Position numbers and translations under genes: made by a program. Under the pieces are notes generated by a model. It saw only the letters and a program-made list of their open reading frames with translations. It did not search any database and was not told the DNA's origin. Below are positions 1-5,553 of a DNA stretch of 5,720 nt, in pieces. Position 1 is the first letter of the stretch. Every line of letters starts with the position of its first letter. The stretch comes from Paludibacteraceae bacterium (GTDB taxonomy: Bacteria; Bacteroidota; Bacteroidia; Bacteroidales; Paludibacteraceae), in the NCBI GenBank assembly GCA_016292775.1, contig JAEDFN010000068.1:1-5720 (forward strand), read 5' to 3'.

Positions 1-4
1 TTGA

Positions 5-469
5 TTATGCGTTTACCTCTTCGTTATTTTCAGAAACAACATTGAGATTGATAGTAGCAGATACCTCTTTGTGAAGTTTTACTACTGCAGTATAAGTACC
101 AACTTCTTTGATGTTGTCTTTGATAACGATGATTTTACGATCTACTTCGTGGCCTAATTTAGCAAGTTCTTCTGCAACTTGGATGTTGTTAACAGAGCCG
201 AAAATAGTGCCTGTAGAACTTGTTTTTGCTTTGATAGTCAAAGTAATATCGTTGATTTTAGCTGCAAGCTCTTCTGCATTTGCTTTGATTTGCGCTAATT
301 TGTGTGCACGTTGACGCAAATTTTCTGCTAATACTTTACGAGCAGATTCTGTAGCGATTACAGCTTTGCCGGTAGGAATTAAATAGTTTCTTCCATATCC
401 ACGTTTTACGTTTACGATATCGTCTTTGTAGCCAAGATTTATTACATCTTCTTTTAATATTACTTCCAT
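5..469 (-). CDS. rplI: 50S ribosomal protein bL9
   Basis: Ribosomal protein bL9 of the large subunit, a two-domain protein that binds 23S rRNA near the L1 stalk base and affects frame maintenance. The 154-residue product has the usual family length. It opens with the bL9 signature (MEVILKEDVINLGYKDDIV, then the GYGRNYLIP loop at about residues 24-32). A long charged connecting helix follows at about 40-75 and a C-terminal domain at about 80-150, including the family GTIFGSV segment. The ATG at 469 is supported by a strong GGAGG five bases upstream. It is the third gene of rpsF-rpsR-rplI, 18 nt after rpsR, so it should be co-transcribed with them. The C-terminal tail (NVVSENNEEVNA) is acidic and ends at the window edge, so a terminator cannot be seen. 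Identification is secure. Confidence 0.97.
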   Translation of the reverse strand: MEVILKEDVINLGYKDDIVNVKRGYGRNYLIPTGKAVIATESARKVLAENLRQRAHKLAQIKANAEELAAKINDITLTIKAKTSSTGTIFGSVNNIQVAEELAKLGHEVDRKIIVIKDNIKEVGTYTAVVKLHKEVSATINLNVVSENNEEVNA

Positions 470-480
470 AATTTCCTCCG
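470..480 (-). promoter_or_regulatory. Shine-Dalgarno site of rplI
   Basis: Read on the minus strand this is CGGAGGAAATT followed by ATG. GGAGG lies 5 nt from the start codon. This is notable because most genes in the window have no such site, as is usual in Bacteroidota. Confidence 0.75.
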
Positions 481-487
481 GTTTTAA

Positions 488-754
488 TTATTTCATCATA
501 TCGGTTACATAAGGGAGAAGTGCAAGGTGACGAGCACGTTTTACGGCTTGAGCTACACGACGTTGGTATTTTAATGATGTACCGGTAAGACGACGTGGAA
601 GAATTTTACCTTGCTCATTCAAGAATTTTTTCAAAAATTCAGGATCTTTATAGTCGATATATTTAATTCCGCTTCTTTTGAAACGACAATATTTCTTCTT
701 TGTGTTATCTACTGCTACCGGAGTAAGATAACGGATATCTGCATTGTTTGCCAT
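488..754 (-). CDS. rpsR: 30S ribosomal protein bS18
   Basis: Ribosomal protein bS18, which pairs with bS6 on the platform of the small subunit. The 88 residues include the conserved core YCRFKRSGIKYIDYKD (about 22-37), GKILPRRLTGTSLKYQR (about 50-66) and the C-terminal RARHLALLPY (about 73-82), all typical of the family. It lies 3 nt after rpsF and 18 nt before rplI. A strong AGGAGG lies within the last codons of rpsF, so its translation may be coupled to rpsF. In Bacteroidota ribosomes bS18, with bS6 and bS21, is known to help cover the anti-SD end of 16S rRNA. A strong SD on this gene is therefore interesting. Identification is secure; the regulatory reading is inference. Confidence 0.97.
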   Translation of the reverse strand: MANNADIRYLTPVAVDNTKKKYCRFKRSGIKYIDYKDPEFLKKFLNEQGKILPRRLTGTSLKYQRRVAQAVKRARHLALLPYVTDMMK

Positions 755-757
755 AAA

Positions 758-1108
758 TTATTTCTCCTCCTGATTTTGAAGTTTGTGAATACGTTTGTTT
801 GCATACTCAAGTGCATACTTGTCTAAACGGAATGTGAGGAAGCGTAAGATGCGCTCGTCACGACGGAATTGAAGCTCTAATTTAGCAACAACACTTGGCT
901 CAGCCTCGAATTGAAGCAAGCAATAAAATCCTGTTGATTTCTTTTGAATTGGATAAGCTAACTTTTTAAGCCCCCATAGTTCTTCGTTCTCGATATTAGC
1001 ATTACATTCTTTTGCTAAAAATTCTTTGAACTTCTCTACTGCTTCCTTCATCTGAACGTCAGATAAAACGGGAGTTAAAATGAAAGCAGTTTCATAATGA
1101 TTAGTCAT
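758..1108 (-). CDS. rpsF: 30S ribosomal protein bS6
   Basis: Ribosomal protein bS6, the partner of bS18 on the 30S platform. The 116-residue product has the ferredoxin-like bS6 layout. It begins with strand 1, NHYETAFILTP (3-13), and a helix at about 16-34. The conserved LWGLKKLAYPIQKKSTGFY follows at about 44-62, then the second helix with LELQFRRDERILRFL (about 77-91). The start is the ATG at 1108, with no SD in front, only an A/T-rich leader. It is first in rpsF-rpsR-rplI and is driven by a promoter about 65-100 nt upstream. In E. coli and other bacteria the bS6:bS18 complex binds its own leader RNA. A leader hairpin is present here, but its identity with that site is not shown. Identification is secure. 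Confidence 0.97.
   Translation of the reverse strand: MTNHYETAFILTPVLSDVQMKEAVEKFKEFLAKECNANIENEELWGLKKLAYPIQKKSTGFYCLLQFEAEPSVVAKLELQFRRDERILRFLTFRLDKYALEYANKRIHKLQNQEEK
764..771 (-). promoter_or_regulatory. Shine-Dalgarno site of rpsR, inside the 3' end of rpsF
   Basis: Minus-strand AGGAGGAG encodes part of the rpsF C-terminus (Gln-Glu-Glu-Lys-stop). It lies about 9-11 nt before the rpsR ATG. The six-base AGGAGG matches the canonical anti-SD. Because it sits in translated sequence, ribosomes finishing rpsF would pass through it. Confidence 0.75.
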
Positions 1109-1144
1109 AGTAATAATATGATTGTTGATTATTAATAATTTGCT

Positions 1145-1167
1145 TTTGATAGACCATTTCTACCAAA
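1145..1167 (-). promoter_or_regulatory. Leader hairpin upstream of rpsF, candidate bS6:bS18 control site
   Basis: In minus-strand RNA, UUUGGUAG pairs with CUAUCAAA (8 bp including one G·U) around a 7-nt loop AAAUGGU. It lies immediately after the predicted transcription start, about 37 nt before the rpsF ATG. An ACCCG lies just 5' of the stem. Known bS6:bS18 autoregulatory leaders carry a CCG next to paired elements, which makes the comparison worth doing. The fold is seen; the function is inferred. Confidence 0.4.
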
Positions 1168-1174
1168 TCGGGTG

Positions 1175-1206
1175 CAAAGGTAGATATTTTTTTTGAATTG
1201 ACCAAA
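1175..1206 (-). promoter_or_regulatory. Bacteroidota-type promoter of rpsF-rpsR-rplI
   Basis: Minus-strand TTTG (1206-1203), a 20-nt spacer, then TACCTTTG (1182-1175) match the phylum's -33/-7 pattern TTTG...TAnnTTTG. Transcription should start near 1168, leaving a leader of about 60 nt. The -33 box begins only 14 nt beyond the stop codon of the upstream patatin gene. Confidence 0.8.
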
Positions 1207-1220
1207 TGTTTATTAATATA

Positions 1221-2093
1221 TTATTTTGCTGTTGTTCTCGTTGCTTTTTTCTTTAATTCCGGATGCTGACGGATGAATTCCAACCCCGTTTTATATCCGA
1301 TTTGATAAATTGAATAAAACTTGTCAAAATCCATTGCATTGTAAAATTTGTTTACCGGGATGCTTATTACATAATCGCACATTTTTCTGCCTTCTATCGT
1401 ATTTTCGTATATCAATAATGACAGTGAGCGAAATAGTACATCGCTTGTTTTCTCTATTTCCGGTCTGCTATGCGCAGGGTTTACATCGCTTGCTATTAGT
1501 ATGTTGCACTGCTTGCGTATCGGCTGTGCAGGTAGATTGTTATATATGCCGCCGTCTACATATAATTTTCCGTCGATATTTATTGGCGTAAATACTCCCG
1601 GTATGCTACTGGAACCCAATAGATACTCAAAGAGTTTATTGCCTGTGTGCTGAATAACCATTTTGCCGTCTGTGAGATTTGTAACACATAGATAAAATGG
1701 TTTTTGTAAACTGTCGAAATTGTTGTGTTGAATGTATTTTACTAATACTTCTGTTATGTTATCGTGATTTGAAAGTCCTAATTCCTGCTTTGATGTTCTA
1801 AGTGATGGGGAGAGTATTGATGACCTTTTGTTTAATTGCTCTTTTTTTATCATGTCAAAAATGTCTTTGGGATGAAGTCCTTCTGCATACATCGCCCCTA
1901 CTAATGCGCCCATACTGGTGCCGGAAATTATCTCAGGATATATTCCATTGTCTTCTAATGCTTGTAATACTCCTATATGGGCAAAACCTAATGCTCCGCC
2001 TCCACTCAATACTATACCTACATTGTATGTTTTTTGACTATACAATGCAATGTATGAGAGTGAGATTAATAAAAATAATAGATAACGTTTCAT
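1221..2093 (-). CDS. Secreted patatin-like phospholipase, stand-alone form
   Basis: A patatin-family serine acyl hydrolase, likely cleaving phospholipid or other acyl esters outside the cytoplasm. A hydrophobic N-terminus (about 1-19, ending ALYSQ) looks like a signal peptide. The oxyanion-hole loop LSGGGALG is at 29-36. The nucleophile elbow GTSMG is at 58-62 with Ser60, and the catalytic DGG has Asp180, giving a complete Ser-Asp dyad. SSSIPGVFTP (161-170) is also typical. Position 35 is Leu where many bacterial homologues have Lys or Arg. At 290 residues it lacks the C-terminal BamA-like barrel found in many longer Bacteroidota patatins. The tail is basic (KKKATRTTAK). It is last in the cdd operon, 9 nt after the START-domain gene, with only a weak AAGG before its ATG. 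The family is sure; substrate and final location are not. Confidence 0.9.
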   Translation of the reverse strand: MKRYLLFLLISLSYIALYSQKTYNVGIVLSGGGALGFAHIGVLQALEDNGIYPEIISGTSMGALVGAMYAEGLHPKDIFDMIKKEQLNKRSSILSPSLRTSKQELGLSNHDNITEVLVKYIQHNNFDSLQKPFYLCVTNLTDGKMVIQHTGNKLFEYLLGSSSIPGVFTPINIDGKLYVDGGIYNNLPAQPIRKQCNILIASDVNPAHSRPEIEKTSDVLFRSLSLLIYENTIEGRKMCDYVISIPVNKFYNAMDFDKFYSIYQIGYKTGLEFIRQHPELKKKATRTTAK

Positions 2094-2102
2094 TTTTTTA
2101 CC

Positions 2103-2489
2103 TTATATGCCTAAATTGTGCTTTAAATAGTTTATTTGAGTTTCCCACAGTTGCTTGTCGTTTTCTATTTCATCTTCGTTTGCAAAATCAGTTATTATTA
2201 ATGTGGTGATATGTACTAATTCGTTTTCGAAAAGCTTGAATTCAAAATAGTGGTCTTTGGAGTCGTTATTCCATCTGAATTTTATCAGTGTATTTGCTCT
2301 GTTTGAGACGCAATGAGCCTTTTGTGTTGTTTTGTCCCAAGTGAACGTCCATTCGTTATCCTGATTTTGTACACTGTCGGCAAACCAATTTTCAAGTCCT
2401 CTTGGGGTAGAAATATTTGACCATAAAATATTTGTCGCCGTTTGTGGAAAATTAAATTCTACCGAATACTTGATCTTCTTGCTTTTCAT
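2103..2489 (-). CDS. START-like domain protein (SRPBCC fold)
   Basis: A 128-residue protein of the START/AHSA1-like superfamily, a helix-grip fold that encloses hydrophobic ligands. The natural ligand is unknown. It resembles the short START-like proteins widespread in Bacteroidota. Seen in the sequence are an N-terminal strand (about 6-14) and the helix leading into ISTPRGLENWFAD (26-38), where the family has a similar 'STP.GL..WF.D' segment. Alternating strands rich in Trp and Phe follow at about 46-98, and a closing amphipathic helix at about 107-125 (WETQINYLKHNLGI). There is no signal peptide, so it should be cytoplasmic. It is the middle gene of the operon, 12 nt after cdd and 9 nt before the patatin gene, with no SD. 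Fold assignment is from memory of the family pattern and is fairly confident; the biochemical role is open. Confidence 0.82.
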   Translation of the reverse strand: MKSKKIKYSVEFNFPQTATNILWSNISTPRGLENWFADSVQNQDNEWTFTWDKTTQKAHCVSNRANTLIKFRWNNDSKDHYFEFKLFENELVHITTLIITDFANEDEIENDKQLWETQINYLKHNLGI

Positions 2490-2501
2490 TGTTGTGGATT
2501 T

Positions 2502-2981
2502 TTAAGTTAGTGATGAGTTGTCGAAAGATAAAGGCAATAATGCTTTTATGCTTTCTATTATGTATATGTGTTTTGTTCCATACAAATACACCTTTATGTT
2601 GTTTTTAAATCTTACCTCAGTCTCTAAAAGTGATTGCCGGCATGCTCCGCATGGAGTAATGGGGTCGGCTAAAAAATTGTTGTTCGCATACGATGCTATT
2701 GCTAATGCTTTTGGTGCATTGTTCGGGTATCTGGAATTTGCATAAAACATTGTCACTCTTTCTGCACATAACCCGGATGGATATGCTGCATTTTCTTGAT
2801 TGTTGCCGGTTATTATTTCTCCATTGTCTAATAGTATTGCGGCTCCTACGTTGAATTTTGAATATGGAGCATAAGAGTTTTTTGTCGCATTTTTCGCCGC
2901 GTCAATTAATTTTTTTTCTTCTGCGGTTAACTCTTCATAGGTAGCTATTTGTATCTGTGTGGTTATTAATTTCTCTTTCAT
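2502..2981 (-). CDS. cdd: Cytidine deaminase
   Basis: Cytosolic zinc enzyme converting cytidine and deoxycytidine to uridine and deoxyuridine in pyrimidine salvage. The 159 residues carry the complete active site. CAE is at 72-74 (Cys72 zinc ligand, Glu74 proton shuttle). PCGAC is at 110-114 (Cys111 and Cys114 zinc ligands). The substrate-side segments YAPYSKFNVGAA (37-48) and ENAAYPSGL (63-71) are also present. The ATG at 2981 is preferred. An in-frame TTG at 3002 would add seven residues, but it lies inside the promoter -7 box and so upstream of the expected transcript. Length and the homotetrameric-type motif spacing fit the family. No SD is seen. It is the first gene of cdd-START-patatin, after the dsbD terminator. 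Confidence 0.95.
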   Translation of the reverse strand: MKEKLITTQIQIATYEELTAEEKKLIDAAKNATKNSYAPYSKFNVGAAILLDNGEIITGNNQENAAYPSGLCAERVTMFYANSRYPNNAPKALAIASYANNNFLADPITPCGACRQSLLETEVRFKNNIKVYLYGTKHIYIIESIKALLPLSFDNSSLT

Positions 2982-2999
2982 ATATAAATAATTTTTTCG

Positions 3000-3030
3000 C
3001 AAAGATACATTATATATTTTGGATATGCAA
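3000..3030 (-). promoter_or_regulatory. Bacteroidota-type promoter of the cdd operon
   Basis: Minus-strand TTG (3030-3028), a 20-nt spacer, then TATCTTTG (3007-3000) match the -33/-7 consensus of the phylum. Transcription should begin near 2994, giving a very short leader of about 12 nt before the cdd ATG. It follows directly on the dsbD terminator. Confidence 0.75.
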
Positions 3031-3048
3031 TTTTTTCTAATAAAATGT

Positions 3049-3081
3049 AATAAAAAAGGAGGAAAAAAATTTCCCCCTTTT
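3049..3081 (-). terminator. Intrinsic terminator of dsbD
   Basis: Minus-strand RNA AAAAGGGGGAAA pairs with UUUCCUCCUUUU (12 bp, one G·U) around a UUUU loop. UU-A-UU follows directly, extending the U-rich tract. It lies about 20 nt beyond the dsbD stop codon and just before the cdd promoter, separating the two transcription units. Confidence 0.8.
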
Positions 3082-3101
3082 AGTTATAGTTTATTTGATT
3101 G

Positions 3102-5036
3102 TTATTTATCAAATTCTTTAATAGCATTTTTCAGATATTCCGCGAATTTCTCAGGGTCTTCGTCAAATGCATATGAGTGAGTAACAGGGTTTCCTTCGGT
3201 GTCTACTATCACGTAAAATGGTTGTGCGTTAGAGCCGAATTTGTGGCGTTGGATGTAGCTGTTTTTCTCACCTACGGTAGTGAATATTTTTTCTTGTCCG
3301 TTTTCTACTACTTTGAATGGCTCGGCAAGTGGGGTACGATCGTCTACCATTAATGTTACAAGTACAAAGTTTTCACGGAGTAAATTAGCTACTTCATCAT
3401 TTGTCCATACAGCAGCTTCCATCTTTCTGCAGTTTACACAACCGAAACCGGAGAAGTCTACCATCAATGGTTTGTTTTGTGTTTTTGCCATCTGCATTCC
3501 TATTTCATAATCCGTGGCATTTGCGTGTACTTCATTATTGTATAAGTTGAAGTCTTGTGTGCTGAGTGGTGGTGCAAAAGCAGATGTAGAGCGTAATGGA
3601 GCTCCCCATAAGCCCGGTATTAAATAGATGGCGTATGCGAATGAGATGATGGCAAGCATCAATCTTGTTACAGATACTTTTTCCAATTTGTCATCGTGAG
3701 GTAAGGTGATTTTGCCAAGAAGGTAGAATCCGAGAAGTGCAAAAATTACTACCCAAAGTACAATGAATGTTTCACGGTCGAGAATTCCCCATCCGTATGC
3801 CAAATCTGCAACAGATAAGAATTTGAGAGATAACGCAAGTTCCAAAAATCCTAATACCACTTTTACGGAGTTGAGCCATCCGCCTGATTTTGGCATGGAT
3901 TTAAGCATAGAAGGGAACATTGCGAAGATTGAGAATGGCAATGCTAATGCGAGTGCAAAACCGAACATTCCTATAGCAGGGCCTAATATAGAACCTTGTG
4001 CGGCTTCTACTAAAAGAGTACCGATAATAGGACCTGTACATGAGAATGATACAAGTACTAAAGTGAATGCCATTAATAATATAGAGAGGAATCCTGTAGT
4101 GCTTTCGGCTTTTGCATCCATTTTTGATGACCATGATGCAGGTAGTGTAATTTCAAATGCACCAAAGAATGATACTGCAAATACAACAAGAAGTAGGAAG
4201 AAGAATATGTTAAATATTGCATTTGTGGCAAGCTCGTTCAATGCTGCCGCTCCAAAAATTAATGTAACTGCAATACCTAATACAAGGTAGATGATTATTA
4301 TTGATAATCCGTAGATAAAGGCATCACGACGTCCTTTTTTCTTATCTCCAGAGCGTTTTAAGAAAAATGATACTGTCATTGGAATGATAGGCCATACACA
4401 TGGGGTGAAGAGAGCTACCAAACCTCCGAGTAATCCTAAAATGAATATCGTCCATAATGAAGAATCTGAAGTTGTTGTCTTCTCGCCAAATTCGTTGAGT
4501 TGGTCGATTACAGGTGTGTAAAGGTCGTTTACGGCTTGTGTTAATTCAGCGTCTTCTTGCTCTGATGTTTCTGCTTTTGCCGGCATGTTTGCCAATGGAC
4601 CAAAGGAGAATCCTGTAGGGTCGCCCATATAGCATGTTTCATCATTACATCCCATAAATGAGATATTTACGCCTATTCCCCATTCTTTTTCGTTTATCTT
4701 AAATTCTTGGGTAAATATCGCTTCTTTCTCAAACCATGTGAGCTCAATGCCAAACATCTCTTCGAATTTTGTTACCGAAGGAGAGACGGCTTTTATTTCT
4801 CCTATAGGTTCTACACCTACTAAATTGTTGTAGGTAAAGGTGGTAGCGTTAGGACCTCCTTCCGGAATGTCAGTGCCATATAAATGCCATCCGTCCTCTA
4901 TGGTGGCTTTGTAGGTGATTGTTACTGAGTTGTCTTTTGTTGTCTCTTTGGCTTCCCATTTAATAGGATTCATCATTTGTCCAAAGATAATACTACTTAA
5001 ACTCAATAATACTGCTAAGAGTAGTGTTTTCTTCAT
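3102..5036 (-). CDS. dsbD: Thiol:disulfide interchange protein DsbD
   Basis: Inner-membrane protein carrying electrons from cytoplasmic thioredoxin to periplasmic reducing pathways. At 644 residues it has the full three-part build. A signal peptide (about 1-20) precedes the N-terminal immunoglobulin-like domain (about 21-145) with Cys130 and Cys135 (GCNDETC). The central CcdA/DsbD-type membrane domain (about 193-478, roughly eight segments) has Cys213 in FTPCVWPIIPM and Cys333 in SFSCTGP. The periplasmic thioredoxin-like domain (about 500-644) has the CVNC motif (Cys533, Cys536) and a likely cis-Pro at 606 (AQPFYV). All six redox cysteines are present. The N-terminal pair is spaced CX4C rather than the E. 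coli CX5C. It starts at the ATG at 5036. No promoter was found in the 134 nt before it, so it is probably transcribed with the small ORF upstream. It ends in an intrinsic terminator. Confidence 0.95.
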   Translation of the reverse strand: MKKTLLLAVLLSLSSIIFGQMMNPIKWEAKETTKDNSVTITYKATIEDGWHLYGTDIPEGGPNATTFTYNNLVGVEPIGEIKAVSPSVTKFEEMFGIELTWFEKEAIFTQEFKINEKEWGIGVNISFMGCNDETCYMGDPTGFSFGPLANMPAKAETSEQEDAELTQAVNDLYTPVIDQLNEFGEKTTTSDSSLWTIFILGLLGGLVALFTPCVWPIIPMTVSFFLKRSGDKKKGRRDAFIYGLSIIIIYLVLGIAVTLIFGAAALNELATNAIFNIFFFLLLVVFAVSFFGAFEITLPASWSSKMDAKAESTTGFLSILLMAFTLVLVSFSCTGPIIGTLLVEAAQGSILGPAIGMFGFALALALPFSIFAMFPSMLKSMPKSGGWLNSVKVVLGFLELALSLKFLSVADLAYGWGILDRETFIVLWVVIFALLGFYLLGKITLPHDDKLEKVSVTRLMLAIISFAYAIYLIPGLWGAPLRSTSAFAPPLSTQDFNLYNNEVHANATDYEIGMQMAKTQNKPLMVDFSGFGCVNCRKMEAAVWTNDEVANLLRENFVLVTLMVDDRTPLAEPFKVVENGQEKIFTTVGEKNSYIQRHKFGSNAQPFYVIVDTEGNPVTHSYAFDEDPEKFAEYLKNAIKEFDK

Positions 5037-5110
5037 TTTTCCCTTTTATTAGTGTTATTTGTTAGTTTTGATTTTATATTTCTTATTATTCTTTGTCTTG
5101 CTTTGTTGTT

Positions 5111-5127
5111 GTGTTAAATTTTAACAC
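5111..5127. repeat. 17-bp palindrome between the small ORF and dsbD
   Basis: GTGTTAAA and TTTAACAC are perfect 8-bp arms around one central base. It lies about 75 nt before the dsbD ATG. It could be a DNA operator for a dimeric regulator, or a short RNA hairpin in the leader. The symmetry is seen; the role is unknown. Confidence 0.5.
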
Positions 5128-5136
5128 TTGATTTTT

Positions 5137-5150
5137 GGGTGAATTTACCC
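5137..5150. repeat. Second, 14-bp imperfect palindrome beside the first
   Basis: The plus strand reads GGGTGAATTTACCC, with GGGT/ACCC arms extended by one G·U-type pair around AATT. It sits 9 nt from the neighbouring 17-bp palindrome. The plus strand continues into TATTTTTTAT, which resembles a weak terminator, but no plus-strand gene ends here. Confidence 0.35.
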
Positions 5151-5170
5151 TATTTTTTATGTTATGATTA

Positions 5171-5323
5171 CTAAGGTATCATGTCTAGTAATTCATCATC
5201 AAAAGCATCGTAATCGTCTGGAAATTCTACACTTTGTATTATTTTGTCCAGTTCTTTCTGATCTATTTCTGATGAATTGTTGTTTTCTGATGTACCTAAA
5301 TATGCTTTATCGTTGATATTCAT
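5171..5323 (-). CDS. Small acidic protein, 50 residues, unknown function
   Basis: Not recognised. An ATG at 5323 opens 50 codons ending in TAG. The protein begins MNINDKAYLGTSE and ends FPDDYDAFDDELLDMIP. It has about 14 Asp/Glu against 3 Lys, so it is strongly acidic, especially in the last 20 residues. There is no signal peptide, cysteine or membrane segment. A good Bacteroidota-type promoter lies about 65-95 nt upstream and reads straight into it. No other gene explains this stretch. It lies 134 nt upstream of dsbD, apparently in the same transcript. There is no SD, as for most neighbours. It could be a real small protein, a leader peptide for dsbD, or a chance ORF in an untranslated leader. 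The promoter position and clean ATG favour a real gene, but conservation has not been tested. Confidence 0.5.
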   Translation of the reverse strand: MNINDKAYLGTSENNNSSEIDQKELDKIIQSVEFPDDYDAFDDELLDMIP

Positions 5324-5387
5324 AGGTTGTTTCTAAGTTAGTTGTGTAACTGTTATTTTTAAGAAATTAATCAATTCTATTTCCGTG

Positions 5388-5416
5388 CAAAATTACAAAA
5401 AAAATATTATATACAA
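5388..5416 (-). promoter_or_regulatory. Promoter of the small ORF and probably dsbD
   Basis: Minus-strand TTG (5416-5414), an 18-nt spacer, then TAATTTTG (5395-5388) fit the -33/-7 pattern, with the spacer slightly short. The expected start near 5382 leaves about 58 nt of leader before the small ORF. It is the only such promoter found upstream of dsbD. Confidence 0.65.
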
Positions 5417-5470
5417 TAGATTTGAAGAAAAAATATGATTCTTAGGGATTTTTTATTATTTATTAAGGTG

Positions 5471-5500
5471 TTGTAGATTAAAAAATTATTTGTAAATTTG
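5471..5500 (+). promoter_or_regulatory. Promoter of the rightmost, plus-strand gene
   Basis: TTG (5471-5473), a 19-nt spacer and TAAATTTG (5493-5500) are a textbook Bacteroidota-type match. The start should fall near 5507, about 47 nt before the ATG. It is divergent from the small-ORF promoter; the two -33 elements are 54 nt apart, enough room for a shared regulator site, though none is evident. Confidence 0.78.
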
Positions 5501-5553
5501 CAGTCTAATAGTAAATTGCTTAATTGAGTAATCTAAGTATTGTCTATCCTACT

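Noticed and set aside
1128..1139. 12-bp perfect palindrome ATTATTAATAAT in the rpsF leader
   Set aside because: It consists only of A and T in a leader that is almost entirely A/T, so chance symmetry is likely and an RNA stem would be weak.
2094..2102. AAGG before the patatin ATG as an SD site
   Set aside because: Only four bases match, and it overlaps the end of the preceding gene. This is too weak to separate from chance in AT-rich sequence.
1802..2209. Plus-strand open frame of 135 codons
   Set aside because: It runs opposite the patatin and START-like genes, crosses their junction, and has a Cys/Leu-rich composition typical of antisense reading.
1221..2981. cdd-START-patatin as a new defence or nucleotide-signalling system (deaminase plus patatin effector)
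   Set aside because: Patatins and deaminases occur in anti-phage systems. Here, however, the deaminase is a standard salvage cytidine deaminase, the patatin has a signal peptide, and there is no cyclase, sensor or nuclease nearby.
3763..4290. Plus-strand open frame of 175 codons
   Set aside because: It lies wholly opposite the dsbD membrane domain, which has unmistakable motifs. Its translation is a low-complexity Asn/Ala/Ile-rich string with no domain.
5137..5160. Plus-strand hairpin followed by a T-rich run, resembling a terminator
   Set aside because: The stem is only about 5 bp with a G·U pair, and no plus-strand gene or promoter lies upstream of it in the window.
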